NCBI GenBank assembly: GCA_947625865.1
Contig: CANQQD010000010.1
Coordinates: 1 to 54,784, forward strand
Length of the DNA stretch: 54,784 nucleotides
Direction of reading: 5' to 3'
Source of the DNA: an uncultured Clostridia bacterium
Lineage (GTDB): Bacteria > Bacillota > Clostridia > Christensenellales > Borkfalkiaceae
The notes beneath the pieces were generated by a model, which was not told the origin of the DNA, did no database searches, and saw only the letters and a list, made by a program, of their open reading frames with translations. Shown piece after piece: positions 43,011 through 52,060 of the stretch. Both the position numbers and the translations under genes were made by a program. Each line of letters starts with the position of its first letter. The stretch's first letter is position 1.

Positions 43011-43024
43011 AAAACTCAACACGT
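43011..43024 (-). repeat. copy 6 of the 14-bp word (reads AAAACTCAACACGT on +)
   Basis: Perfect intergenic copy in the corA leader, between the attenuator hairpin and the start codon. Confidence 0.6.
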
Positions 43025-43041
43025 TCCCGTAAAAAATAAAA

Positions 43042-43072
43042 AAATTTGCACGGAAGCGATCCGTGCAAATTT
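43042..43072 (-). terminator. attenuator terminator in the corA leader
   Basis: Perfect 13-bp stem (AAATTTGCACGGA and complement) with a 5-nt loop, followed leftwards by TTTTTTTATTTTTT. It lies 54 bp upstream of corA with no promoter after it. The segment GATCCGTAC at 43099-43091 can pair with GCACGGATC in the stem (43066-43058; 8 of 9, 7 contiguous) to form an antiterminator. Confidence 0.75.
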
Positions 43073-43104
43073 ACTTACAAGGCTTCTTTTGTACGGATCG
43101 GTTT

Positions 43105-43137
43105 TTAAGTTTTGGTTTGATTACTTGGATCTTCCAT
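43105..43137 (-). CDS. putative 10-residue leader peptide ahead of corA (mgtL-like)
   Basis: ATG to TAA encoding MEDPSNQTKT, with a modest ribosome site (CGGAA, 6 nt before ATG). The stop is 6 bp upstream of the antiterminator segment, so a ribosome finishing translation would cover that segment and let the terminator form. An early acidic/proline stretch (E-D-P) resembles the start of the enterobacterial MgtL peptide, MEPDP, where low Mg2+ makes ribosomes abort. Seen: frame, hairpin and pairing. Inferred: Mg2+ control. A TATAAT at 43185-43180, without a good -35, may be the promoter. Confidence 0.5.
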   Translation of the reverse strand: MEDPSNQTKT

Positions 43138-43211
43138 AATTATTTCCGAAATTTCGATTTTCAATAACAATTATATATCATTATATTTTGTTTGGCAAGT
43201 TTTTTGTGCCG

Positions 43212-44663
43212 TCAAATGAGAATTTTACCCCCGAGGAAGGAGGCTATAAGTCCCTCCATGTCCTTGCTGCACGGGGTGAACGCCGAGATAAGCCCCTCCG
43301 CCGGCGCGATTTTGCCCGAGTATTTTTCGAAATAGCTTCTTAAGCAGGACTTGAAATTCCCGTCGCCCACCGCCTTTCTCAGCATGTCGAACATTATGAG
43401 CGACTTGTTGTAGGCTATGTTCGTATATTCGAATTCCCCCGAAAATGCGCCGAGATTTCTCGTCATCGTTGTATCCACCGAGCCGTTCAGCTGGTTATAT
43501 ACCGAGAAAAACGCCCTGTATGCGCGTGTTGCCGAATCGACTATCGCCGTACGCGTGTAGCCGTAGTCCGGGTTGTTCTCGAAGAACATCAGCGTGGAGT
43601 ACTCCGCAAGCCCCTCGTCCTGCCAGCCGCAGGTGAGTTGGTCGCTGCCGACCATGGCATACCACCACTGGTGCGCCGTTTCGTGGACCACGGTGTACAC
43701 CGCATCGTTTATCTCCTGTCCCTCGGCTATCATTGAGAGGGCGGGATATTCCATTCCGCCGTAGCAAAAGCCCGTTTCTACAACGGAATAGGTGGGATAT
43801 ATGTACTTTCCGAAGGTCTCCGAAAAATATCTGAGGCTCTCCGCCGCCGCCTTGAGCCCCGCTTCGGCGTTGCCCCCGTCAACGTAATAATACATTACTT
43901 CCACGCCGTCCACATTCTCGCTCTTTGTTTGGAGTTTCTCCGAGAGCACAAGGGCAAAATCGCGCGCATTTGTCAATACATATTGAGTTTTCCGACGTCC
44001 GTCGGCAACGGAGGAGCTCTGTTCGGCGCCGCTGGAGACGATTTGGAAGCTCTCCGGGACGTCTGCCGTCACGCTGTAGTTTGCGCACTCCGAAACAAAG
44101 GGGTCGCCGCACACATAATAGGGACACTCAACAAAGCCTGCGGAGGTGTAGGCGCAGAGCACGGGATAGAAATTGCCGAGGTTCACGCAATTTTCCGTTA
44201 TGCCCGTGCGGTGGTTGATCTTCGCGAGGGCAAGGGTGTAATCTATGTTTATCTGCACGCTCTGGCCGGGATAAACGGGCTCGTTTAAGGTTACGATAAG
44301 AATATTTTCGTCCTCGCCGCCCACGCTCCAGCTTGCGCAGTTTTCGACTGCGGAAATTTCCATTTTACCGTAGCTCTCACCCGCATAATACGCGCGGGCT
44401 TTAAAGCTGTCGGACACGGGCTTGTAGCTTGCGCCCTCCCTGAACGCGTTGCCGTAGAGATTGAATTTCAGCTCCGACAGCTCGTTTTCGTAGGAATTAT
44501 AAAATGTGAACTCCTCTCTTCCCGAAAGCGTCCCCGCCTCGCTGTCGTAGCTTACCGATATATCATAGGCGGAGCACGGCTCCTTTTTCGCCGAGCACGC
44601 GGCAAGCGCAGCCGTGCCGAGGATAAAACAGATGGCAATTGCCAAGCATAATAATTTTTTCAC
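43212..44663 (-). CDS. M1-type metallopeptidase lipoprotein
   Basis: 483 residues. Lipobox LAACS (Cys at ~23). Residues ~30-220 are an M1-like beta domain, then the gluzincin catalytic domain: GGMEYPAL in place of the usual GAMEN exopeptidase loop, zinc motif HETAHQWW (~332-339) and the third ligand Glu in EGLAEYST. A conserved-looking Tyr lies in NIAYNKSLIMFDML. Shorter than classic M1 aminopeptidases (no C-terminal superhelical domain). It probably trims peptides outside the cell. It is divergent from the nitrilase-like gene and upstream of corA. Confidence 0.88.
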   Translation of the reverse strand: MKKLLCLAIAICFILGTAALAACSAKKEPCSAYDISVSYDSEAGTLSGREEFTFYNSYENELSELKFNLYGNAFREGASYKPVSDSFKARAYYAGESYGKMEISAVENCASWSVGGEDENILIVTLNEPVYPGQSVQINIDYTLALAKINHRTGITENCVNLGNFYPVLCAYTSAGFVECPYYVCGDPFVSECANYSVTADVPESFQIVSSGAEQSSSVADGRRKTQYVLTNARDFALVLSEKLQTKSENVDGVEVMYYYVDGGNAEAGLKAAAESLRYFSETFGKYIYPTYSVVETGFCYGGMEYPALSMIAEGQEINDAVYTVVHETAHQWWYAMVGSDQLTCGWQDEGLAEYSTLMFFENNPDYGYTRTAIVDSATRAYRAFFSVYNQLNGSVDTTMTRNLGAFSGEFEYTNIAYNKSLIMFDMLRKAVGDGNFKSCLRSYFEKYSGKIAPAEGLISAFTPCSKDMEGLIASFLGGKILI

Positions 44664-44718
44664 ATGACACCTCTCAACTGCAATATTCTATGCACGGAAT
44701 TTTACGCATAAAACTTTT

Positions 44719-44748
44719 TTAACATATTTCGCGCGGAGAAAATACAAT
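44719..44748 (+). promoter_or_regulatory. promoter of the nitrilase-like gene, predicted leaderless
   Basis: TTAACA, 18-bp spacer, TACAAT; predicted +1 at about 44755, adjacent to ATG 44756. No ribosome site precedes the ATG. Confidence 0.55.
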
Positions 44749-44755
44749 GTAGAGT

Positions 44756-45415
44756 ATGGTGTTCAGCGTGGTTTGCGAGGGAGAAGCGGAGAATTTCCCG
44801 CTGCCCGAGTGCGATTTGGCGGTGTTCGGGTTCGGGGGGCTCGGCGAGGTAGACTTCGAAAAGGAGCTTACGGGCGACAGCGAAAAGTTCGAAAAGGCGG
44901 CAAGGCTCTCGCAGAAGTACGGCTGCGGGGTGGTCTGCGGCTGTAAAACAATAAGCCGCGGGCTTGTAAGGAAGTCCGTGGCTGTTGCCGACCGCGGCAA
45001 GTTGCTCGGCATTTCCGACATGAACCATGTTCTGGACGGCGAGCAATTCAAAAGCGGCGTCGGGCTGGGGTTTTACAGGGTGAACGGCTGCAAGATAGGG
45101 CTTTGCATAGAAAACGATCTGCTCTTCCCCGACACTTTCGGAGCGCTCTCGCTCTGCGGCTGCAACGCCGTCGTGGTTATTTTGGAGGAGATAAGGGACA
45201 ATATACCCCCTCTTCTGATCCGCGCGTATTCATACCTCTACGGTGTGCCGATAATTATGTGCGCGGGAAGGACGGCGTACTTTGCCGACGTTTCGGGGGC
45301 GATTGCCACGTCCGTGCAGGACGTCAGCCTGTTCGAAATCACCGGAAGGAACCGCTATCATATCGTCACCACCCGCACCCGCGGCATCTCCAACGAGGAA
45401 AAGTCCGACTATTAG
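44756..45415 (+). CDS. nitrilase-superfamily-like protein without the catalytic Cys
   Basis: 219 residues, shorter than the usual ~260-300. The segment CKIGLCIENDLLFPDTF aligns with the family's KIGLxICYDxxFPE, but the nucleophile position holds Glu instead of Cys. A basic residue is present near CGCKTIS, where the catalytic Lys would be further along. It is probably a non-catalytic homologue, perhaps binding an amide-like ligand, or a decaying gene. The reading frame is intact and codon use is normal. The 3' end opens directly into a repeat island. Confidence 0.65.
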   Translation: MVFSVVCEGEAENFPLPECDLAVFGFGGLGEVDFEKELTGDSEKFEKAARLSQKYGCGVVCGCKTISRGLVRKSVAVADRGKLLGISDMNHVLDGEQFKSGVGLGFYRVNGCKIGLCIENDLLFPDTFGALSLCGCNAVVVILEEIRDNIPPLLIRAYSYLYGVPIIMCAGRTAYFADVSGAIATSVQDVSLFEITGRNRYHIVTTRTRGISNEEKSDY

Positions 45416-46770
45416 CAAGCGTAACGCTTGACCCCAGTATCTTTATTGCGTTAGCTCTTAACGAATGTTAGCTCACGTCAAGCGGCGGCGTGTCGCCGCG
45501 GGCGGGTTGTCCGTCGGACAACATAAATACTCGCTGCGCTCGTGTTAAATATGCTGCGCATTTTAAATATCGGCTCCGCCGATGTGAAATATTGCACTGC
45601 GTGCAATGTTGTGGTAAAGATTATCAGAAGTGCCCCTCGCCATCTTCCGTCGCCAAGCCACAGGGTTCCCGAAAATTGCAGCATAGCGAAATTTTTGGGA
45701 AGAGGAGCCGCAACGTGGCAAATTTGCCGTTTGCTCTTCGCGCAAACGGCTTAAAGCCTAAGTTTGCGGCGACGAGGCGGCGTGTCGCCGCAAGCGTATC
45801 GCTTGACCCCAGTATCTTTATTGCGTTAGCTCTTAACAAGGTTACCACACGTCAAACAGCGTATCGCTGCTATCTTCCCTTGCCCTCTTCCGTGTTAACG
45901 GGGGAGGGTGTCACGAAGTGACGGGTGGGAGCACGGGTTCCGTTTTTCCTCCCCTCAGTCTCGCTTTGCTCGACAGCTGTCTCACACGGCGCAAGGAATA
46001 ACGCCGTGTTCGGGCACAGTAACACGATTGCGCCAAAGGCGAACAATCGCTATTCCGTCGCTTCGCTCCTTACGCGCGGGACGTTTGCGCTCACTCATCT
46101 CGCGCGGCAAAACAGCGCTACTAGGCTGTTTTGAGAATTCCGCGCTCTCTCAAAAGGTGTAAGGACAACACCTTTTTCGGGCACCGTTCGCGCCTTGCGC
46201 TATGCGCTCACTCATCTCGCGCGGCAAAACAGCGCTACTAGGCTGTTTTGAGAATTCCGCGCTCGTCCCCCCATTGGGGAAAGAAGCCAAGGTTTGGGGG
46301 GTGCGCTCCCCCTCTCTGTCATTCTGCGCGTGCTTGCTCTTCCCCCTCACTGTCATTCTGCGCGAGGGCTTTGCCCGACGCCCTGCCGAGGGTTCCCCTT
46401 TGGGAAACGGCAGAGGCGTTAGCCGAAGAATCTGTCGCGTAGCGACTTTGGGTTTGGCGTTTCAAACAGCCTCGACCAGTCCACGAGGGGATTATTTCGG
46501 TCAATCGCCCGCTTTCAGCGGGTCTCATATCGCTCTGCCGTTTCCCGTAAACGGGAACCCTCGGCAGGGCGTCGGGCAAAGCCCTCGCTCAAAATGACAA
46601 GGCTTAATGGGCAAAGCAATTATTTGTTATTACGAAGTCCTGCGGCGGGTAGAAGCGAGCAGAACGAGGAGCGTGCGGCTTTGCGACGGGGAGTGTACAT
46701 AGACGTACATGACCTGAGCAAAACGTAAGCGCGACAATGTTATGCGACGCTTATACACGCCGCCCGGTAG
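45416..46770. repeat. mosaic repeat island 6
   Basis: Holds GCGTAACGCTTGACCCCAGTAT modules (two copies), small hairpins, a CTTCCGTCGCC module with the 125-bp insert (45649-45773), a plain module (about 45890-45930), CACACGGCG and AAAAGGTGT hairpins (45978-46013, 46148-46178), two copies of a CGCGCGGCAAAACAGCGCTAC segment, a GAAGAATCTGTCGCG module and a ~140-bp element (46624-46770). No credible gene. Confidence 0.75.
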
Positions 46771-46808
46771 AGTGAAAGAGAGAGGGGTGAACCCCTCTCT
46801 CTTTCACT
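46771..46808 (-). terminator. terminator overlapping the parB stop codon
   Basis: 17-bp perfect stem AGTGAAAGAGAGAGGGG / CCCCTCTCTCTTTCACT with a 4-nt loop; the parB TGA (46806-46804) lies inside the stem. Confidence 0.75.
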
Positions 46809-47712
46809 GCTTTCCTATAATATCGAGTATCTCGGAGATCCTCTCCAGATCGTCGCGCGAATAATAATCTATATAGATGCGCCCCTTGGTGTCGGTGCCT
46901 ATGAGACTGACCTTCGTGCGGAAGGCAAACCTCATTCTCTCGACGAGTTGCTTCAGCTCCACCGACGCGAGCGCGCGCTTCTTTTTCTTCTTCTCCTCCA
47001 AAACCTCGGGCGGAATGTTATAGGCGCGCACCTTTTTTTCGAGCTCGCGCACCGAATATTGGTTCTTTATGGTGTCCTGCGCAAACTCGAGCTGATCCTC
47101 CGCAGGCAGCGGAACGATAGTCCTCGCATGCCCCGCCGACAGCCTGCCCTCGGCGACCATCATCATGACCTCGGGGCAGAGATTCAAAAGTCTCAACGTG
47201 TTTGCGACGGCCGGTCTGGACTTGCCGATACGCTCGGCAAGCTCGTCCTGCGTGAGCTTATAATCGACCATCAACTGCTTCATTGCCGTGGCGGCCTCTA
47301 TGGGATTCAGATCCTCGCGCTGGAGATTTTCGATCAGCGAGATCTCTTTTATCTCCCTGTCCGAATACTTCCTTATGACAACGGGTATCGTAGCCTTGTT
47401 CGCCAGCTTGCATGCGCGGAATCTGCGCTCGCCGGCAATTACCATGTATGTACCGTCGCCGTTGTCGTTCACGACTATGGGCATTATCACGCCGTGCTTT
47501 TTTATCGAATCGGCGAGTTCCTTCAGCGACTGCTCGTCAAAGTTCTTGCGGGGCTGGTTGGGATTTGCAAAGATCTTGCTAAGCTCCATCTCCTCGGCGT
47601 TCTTTCTCTCCTCCTCGGTAAACTCAAAGGCGTGGTGCCTGTACGCCTCCTCGTATGCCGCGCCCGTCTCCTTCATCAAATCGTTCAATCCTTTTCCCAA
47701 TCCTCTTGCCAT
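46804..47712 (-). CDS. parB: chromosome-partitioning protein ParB (Spo0J)
   Basis: 302 residues, normal length. N-terminal GLGKGLNDLM tag that contacts ParA, NPNQPRKNFDE, the CTP-binding/parS-clamp motif GERRFRACK, an HTH region (LTQDELAERIGKSRPAVANTLRLL) and a C-terminal dimerisation segment. It binds parS sites near the origin, loads SMC and stimulates ParA. ATG 47712 (MARGLGKG) has AGAGG upstream; the longer frame is spurious. It is separated from parA by an extra gene, which is not the usual layout. Confidence 0.95.
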   Translation of the reverse strand: MARGLGKGLNDLMKETGAAYEEAYRHHAFEFTEEERKNAEEMELSKIFANPNQPRKNFDEQSLKELADSIKKHGVIMPIVVNDNGDGTYMVIAGERRFRACKLANKATIPVVIRKYSDREIKEISLIENLQREDLNPIEAATAMKQLMVDYKLTQDELAERIGKSRPAVANTLRLLNLCPEVMMMVAEGRLSAGHARTIVPLPAEDQLEFAQDTIKNQYSVRELEKKVRAYNIPPEVLEEKKKKKRALASVELKQLVERMRFAFRTKVSLIGTDTKGRIYIDYYSRDDLERISEILDIIGKQ

Positions 47713-47792
47713 AATTTTACCTCTTTTCTGTTTTATTGGTGTAATATTTTTCTTTGCGCCCTCAAAATTTTTTATGCGCCTGATGTTAAATT

Positions 47793-48815
47793 TTATTTTT
47801 CTGCGCTTAAATCGCAGTGAAATCCCTCGTGGGTGCACGAAGAAAACACACATCTGTGCGCCCTATAAAAAGCTAAATCCTCAAGAAGGCGCATATCATA
47901 ATCGCTTTCCAGTCCTTTGAGCCAGCCTATGCTTTCGGCGTTCAATTCAAAGTACAGCGTTTTTGCAAGCTGCCCCGAAGCCGTGCAGTGCCAAACAAAG
48001 CCCGTCTCTATTCTTTTTAAAGCTCCCTTAAGCGGAGCGTAGTACTCAAGCCCGAGTTCCCAGTCGTTGGGGCGGGTTTCCGTATTTTCCTTCATCCTGC
48101 CGAGGGAAAACAGGCACGCGCCCTCAAAGTCGACCGCGCCGTACGCCTGCCGCAGCCCCTCGTATTTTGAGTACTTTACGTTTCCCCTTCCAAATTCGTC
48201 GCCGAAAAACACATGTCCGCCGTGCTCCTCCATAAGCTTTACGCGGGCGGAGGCAAAGCGCGCGTATTCCTCTTTGATCTCCCTATAGAGCATATCGAAG
48301 GGCGGCAACTCCCTTCTTTGACCCTCTGTAAGGCGTTGGTACGCCGCCAGAGCCGACTTTTTTGCATCCTCTTCGATCCCTTTTGCGGCTTCCGCGGCTT
48401 CGCTCTCTCCCAATTTATATATCCCGTAGGGGTGCTCCCCGTCATATTTATTAAAAGGCGCAGTCAGCGAAAATTCGTCGGCTATGGGCAAATATTTTTC
48501 AAGCAGCCCCGCCATATCGATATTTTTGAACCGCTCGTCGGCAAGATATTCCTCATAGGTTTTAAAGTCCCCTGCGGAAATGATTTTTATTTCCCCGCCG
48601 TCTTGCCTTGTTATAGCCTTTAAAACCCGCCCAAAGCTCTTATACACGGCTTTTTTGCCGCCGCATGACACGTTGAAGGAACTCGCCCGCGTTTCAAACG
48701 CCCCGTCTGTAAATTTTACGCTTATCTCCGGCTCGATCCTGTAGGTTTTTCCGTCCGCCTCAACCGTCGCGGCAACGAATTTCTCCTCCAAAAGCCGTCT
48801 CAGTTCTTCCGTCAT
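47793..48815 (-). CDS. unknown protein encoded between parA and parB
   Basis: 340 residues, soluble, rich in Lys/Glu, no signal or membrane segment. Visible features are a basic/acidic helical stretch at ~135-200 and aromatic motifs (YGIYKLGES, FVWHCTASGQ, the Cys-containing CVFSSCTHEGFHC near the end). I recognise no family. It overlaps parA by 4 bp and precedes parB by 80 bp, so it is co-expressed with the segregation system. Confidence 0.7.
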   Translation of the reverse strand: MTEELRRLLEEKFVAATVEADGKTYRIEPEISVKFTDGAFETRASSFNVSCGGKKAVYKSFGRVLKAITRQDGGEIKIISAGDFKTYEEYLADERFKNIDMAGLLEKYLPIADEFSLTAPFNKYDGEHPYGIYKLGESEAAEAAKGIEEDAKKSALAAYQRLTEGQRRELPPFDMLYREIKEEYARFASARVKLMEEHGGHVFFGDEFGRGNVKYSKYEGLRQAYGAVDFEGACLFSLGRMKENTETRPNDWELGLEYYAPLKGALKRIETGFVWHCTASGQLAKTLYFELNAESIGWLKGLESDYDMRLLEDLAFYRAHRCVFSSCTHEGFHCDLSAEK

Positions 48816-49576
48816 TCCTGCCTCGATAAAAATTCCTCGGTCAAGGCCTTATAGGCACGCGCGCCTACGCACTTGGGGTCGTAGAGCATTATGGGCTCCC
48901 CGTGCGAGGGCGCCTCGGCGAGCCTTATGTTGCGTGGAATTATTATCTCGTAAACCTTTCCCTTAAAGAATTTTTTAATTTCCATCGCTATCTGCTTTGC
49001 GATTATCGCCCTGCCGTCGTAGAGGGTTATCACCACTCCCTCTATCTTTAAGGCGGGGTTCAGGTGCTGCTTGACCATGCTTATGGTATTCATGAGCTGG
49101 CTCACCCCCTCGAGGGCGTAATACTCCGCCTGCAGCGGAATGATTACCGAGTCCGAAGCCACCCACGCGTTGATGGTCAAAAGCCCCAAAGAGGGCGGGC
49201 AGTCTATAAATATGTAGTCGTAATCGTCCCTTATTTTTGCCAGCGCGTCCTTTAGTATTTTCTCGCGGGAGCGTTTATAGACCAGATCCACCTCTGCGCC
49301 CGTCAGATCGACGTTTGCGGGCAGAATATCCAGAAGCTTGACCTGCGTCGTCAGGATATTCTGCGCAACCGTTTCGTCCTCGACCAGAACGTTATAGGTA
49401 GATTTTTTTAGCGCTGACTTGGAAAAGCCCAGCCCCGTGGTTGCGTTGCCCTGCGAATCAATATCCACCAACAGCACCCTTTTGCCCATATCGGCACAGT
49501 ACGCAGCCATGTTCACGGCGGTGGTGGTTTTGCCCACGCCGCCCTTTTTGTTTGAAAAAGCTATAATTTTACCCAT
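48812..49576 (-). CDS. parA: ParA (Soj) chromosome-partitioning ATPase
   Basis: 254 residues. Deviant Walker A KKGGVGKTT (residues ~10-18), IDCPPSLGLLT Walker B region and DNA-binding basic residues typical of chromosomal ParA. With ParB it moves origins and can regulate DnaA. A parS-like sequence (49589-49604) lies just upstream of its start, and ftsH ends 50 bp before it, so ftsH-parA-unknown-parB is probably one transcription unit. Confidence 0.95.
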   Translation of the reverse strand: MGKIIAFSNKKGGVGKTTTAVNMAAYCADMGKRVLLVDIDSQGNATTGLGFSKSALKKSTYNVLVEDETVAQNILTTQVKLLDILPANVDLTGAEVDLVYKRSREKILKDALAKIRDDYDYIFIDCPPSLGLLTINAWVASDSVIIPLQAEYYALEGVSQLMNTISMVKQHLNPALKIEGVVITLYDGRAIIAKQIAMEIKKFFKGKVYEIIIPRNIRLAEAPSHGEPIMLYDPKCVGARAYKALTEEFLSRQE

Positions 49577-49588
49577 ATCTCACCTGAA

Positions 49589-49604
49589 AGTTTCACGAGA
49601 AACA
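49589..49604. promoter_or_regulatory. parS-like site 1
   Basis: AGTTTCACGAGAAACA, 14 of 16 matches to the parS consensus TGTTTCACGTGAAACA. It lies between ftsH and parA. Confidence 0.7.
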
Positions 49605-49625
49605 TTTTATCTTCGCGGGCTTTCG

Positions 49626-51782
49626 TCAGCTTTTATCCCCGTCTTCCGCGGGACCGCCGCCGTTTGAGCCGTCGTTGTTCTCAACTGCCTTGGGAAGGGA
49701 CGCCTCTATCTCGGACGAAAAATCTCTGTTCACGGCGTCGGGAGTTGAGGGAGTTGAGGGCTTTTCGCTCTTTTCCTCATAGCGTTTGAAGGGATTTTCC
49801 TTGTTCTTCGAGTCGTTTTCGTCCATGTAGGCTATCACCTCCGAGTAGCTCTTGCCCTCCATGAGGAGATCCACCTCTTCGGTGTATATTGTCTCGCGCT
49901 CTATAAGAACGCGCGCCATATTGTCTAAGATCGCTCTGTTTTCGGTGAGAAGCTTGGTCGCGCGTGCATGCGCGGTTTCTATAATGGATTTCATCTCCGC
50001 GTCGATGGCTCTTGCCGTCTCCTCGGAGTAGGCGTTGTGCGTCTCCATGTCTTTGCCGAGGAACACCGTTTGAGAGTTGGAGCCGTATGTTACAAGCCCC
50101 AGTTTGTCGCTCATGCCCCATTCGGTTACCATGCGCTTCGCATTTTCTGTGACCCTCTCTAAATCGTTGGACGCGCCCGTCGTAATGTCCTTTATTACTA
50201 TTTCCTCTGCGACCCTGCCGCCGAGCATCATGCATATAACGTCGTTGAGCTTCGCCTTGGAGAGGTGCATGTCGTCGCTGTCTGGACGGGTCATCGTGTA
50301 GCCCGCGGCGTTCCCGCGGGGGATTATTGTGACCTCCTGCACGGGATCGCAGTTCTCGCAGAGCCTTGCGAGTATCGCGTGACCCGATTCGTGGTAGGCG
50401 GTGATACGCTTGTCGCTCTCGGTGACGACCCAACTCTTCTTCTGGGGACCCATCAGAACCTTGTTTATGCCCTCATAGAGCTCGGTGTTGGTTATGAATT
50501 TTTTGCCGGCGCGCGCCGCCAAAATTGCCGCCTCGTTTAAAAGATTGGCGAGGTCTGCGCCCGAGAAGCCTGCCGTCATTCTGGCTACCGTCTTGAAATT
50601 TACGTCGGGTGCGAGCGGCTTGTTTCTGGAGTGTACCTTCAGTATCTGCTCCCTGCCCTTCACGTCGGGAAGGTTTACATATATCTGTCTGTCGAATCTG
50701 CCCGGACGCATAAGCGCGGGGTCGAGAATGTCTGCGCGGTTTGTAGCCGCCATTATTATTATACCCTCGTTGGACTCGAAGCCGTCCATCTGCACGAGGA
50801 TCTGGTTTAAGGTCTGCTCCCTCTCGTCGTTGCCGCCGCCGAGACCTGCGCCACGCTGGCGGCCCACGGCGTCTATTTCGTCGATAAAGATTATGCAGGG
50901 CTGGTTTTTCTTAGCCATATCAAATAGGTCGCGCACACGCGACGCGCCCACGCCCACATACATTTCTACGAAATCCGAGCCCGAAACCGAGAAGAAGGGC
51001 ACGCCGGCTTCCCCGGCGACCGCCTTTGCAAACAGCGTTTTACCTGTTCCGGGAGGGCCGACCAAGAGCACGCCCTTGGGCACGCGCGCCCCCAAATCGG
51101 AGAATTTTTTGGGCTGGCGCAGAAATTCTACTATCTCCGCAAGCTCAACTTTCTCCTCCTCTGCGCCCGCAACGTCGGTAAAGCGCACGCGGATGTTCGT
51201 TGTAACGCTCGCCTTGGATTTTGCAAAGCTTGCGATGCCGCCCCTGCCGCCCATGGTCGAGCGGATGAGGAAGAAGAATATAACGCATACGAGCACGAGC
51301 GAACCTATAGTGAGCGCAGTGGACCACCAGCTGCCCGAATTGGGATTTTCAAAGCTGAGCGCAACCCCGTAGCCCATCCATTTTTGCAGGATCGCGTCGT
51401 CCTTGAGGCTCTCCGAGGAGAACACCGAGGGACCGTAGCAGGTGTATTGCTGGACCCAGCCCTTATCGGGATCGAGGCGCGAACCCGTATATTTGTAGGC
51501 GTCGAACTGTATGCGCTTAATGGCTATCAGCTCTTCGGTTTTGCCGTCCTCCGTTTCCTTTATCCATTTATTATCCTTGATTTGGTAGCCCTCGGGAACT
51601 CCGTTCACGTCGGTGGCTTTGCCGTCGTCGTCGAAGTATCTGGCGTTTTCAACGTATTCCTGAAATACGTTGTAATCGACGGAAATAGCCCGGGGCATCA
51701 TATTCATCACAAGAGTGACCACCACGGCGATGACGAGCGCAAGGATTATCACCCACATCACCATTTTGCCTTTTCTGCTCAA
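49626..51782 (-). CDS. ftsH: ATP-dependent zinc metalloprotease FtsH
   Basis: 718 residues. Two membrane helices (~8-28 and ~158-175) flank an extracellular domain; AAA domain with Walker A GPPGTGKT (242-249), Walker [12 protein letters not shown] and the second region of homology ([20 protein letters not shown]); protease domain with zinc motif HESGH (464-468). It degrades membrane and regulatory proteins. The start is a TTG (51782) with GGAG 7 nt upstream. It sits next to the origin-like region, where parAB neighbours are more often gidA/gidB or jag. Confidence 0.96.
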   Translation of the reverse strand: MSRKGKMVMWVIILALVIAVVVTLVMNMMPRAISVDYNVFQEYVENARYFDDDGKATDVNGVPEGYQIKDNKWIKETEDGKTEELIAIKRIQFDAYKYTGSRLDPDKGWVQQYTCYGPSVFSSESLKDDAILQKWMGYGVALSFENPNSGSWWSTALTIGSLVLVCVIFFFLIRSTMGGRGGIASFAKSKASVTTNIRVRFTDVAGAEEEKVELAEIVEFLRQPKKFSDLGARVPKGVLLVGPPGTGKTLFAKAVAGEAGVPFFSVSGSDFVEMYVGVGASRVRDLFDMAKKNQPCIIFIDEIDAVGRQRGAGLGGGNDEREQTLNQILVQMDGFESNEGIIIMAATNRADILDPALMRPGRFDRQIYVNLPDVKGREQILKVHSRNKPLAPDVNFKTVARMTAGFSGADLANLLNEAAILAARAGKKFITNTELYEGINKVLMGPQKKSWVVTESDKRITAYHESGHAILARLCENCDPVQEVTIIPRGNAAGYTMTRPDSDDMHLSKAKLNDVICMMLGGRVAEEIVIKDITTGASNDLERVTENAKRMVTEWGMSDKLGLVTYGSNSQTVFLGKDMETHNAYSEETARAIDAEMKSIIETAHARATKLLTENRAILDNMARVLIERETIYTEEVDLLMEGKSYSEVIAYMDENDSKNKENPFKRYEEKSEKPSTPSTPDAVNRDFSSEIEASLPKAVENNDGSNGGGPAEDGDKS

Positions 51783-51830
51783 AATATTACTCCTTTCCTT
51801 TATTTTGGTCTATATAATAAGATATTATCA

Positions 51831-51859
51831 ATTTTATCATACATTCGCGCGCTTTTCAA
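51831..51859 (-). promoter_or_regulatory. promoter of ftsH
   Basis: TTGAAA, 17-bp spacer, TAAAAT. The leader is about 40 nt and ends in AGGAG. Confidence 0.7.
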
Positions 51860-52001
51860 GCATTTCAAAGCCCCAAAAGCCGTTTATCACACAATTTTTA
51901 TTTATCAACCACATTCGCAAAATTGCCCGTTAATTGTTCGTAAAACACAAAAGCGGCGAGGAAATTTTTCGTTGCGCCCACCCCAAAACACCCTCAAAAA
52001 A

Positions 52002-52017
52002 TGTTTAACGTGAAACT
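52002..52017. promoter_or_regulatory. parS-like site 2
   Basis: TGTTTAACGTGAAACT, 14 of 16 matches to parS. Confidence 0.65.
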
Positions 52018-52044
52018 TACCGCCAAATAAATTCGCCTTAAAAA

Positions 52045-52060
52045 AGTTTCACGTGGAACG
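52045..52060. promoter_or_regulatory. parS-like site 3
   Basis: AGTTTCACGTGGAACG, 13 of 16 matches to parS, 27 bp after site 2. Confidence 0.65.

Noticed and set aside
43042-43185. M-box (ykoK) magnesium riboswitch ahead of corA
   Set aside because: The leader is too short and lacks recognisable M-box core sequences; a leader-peptide attenuator fits better.
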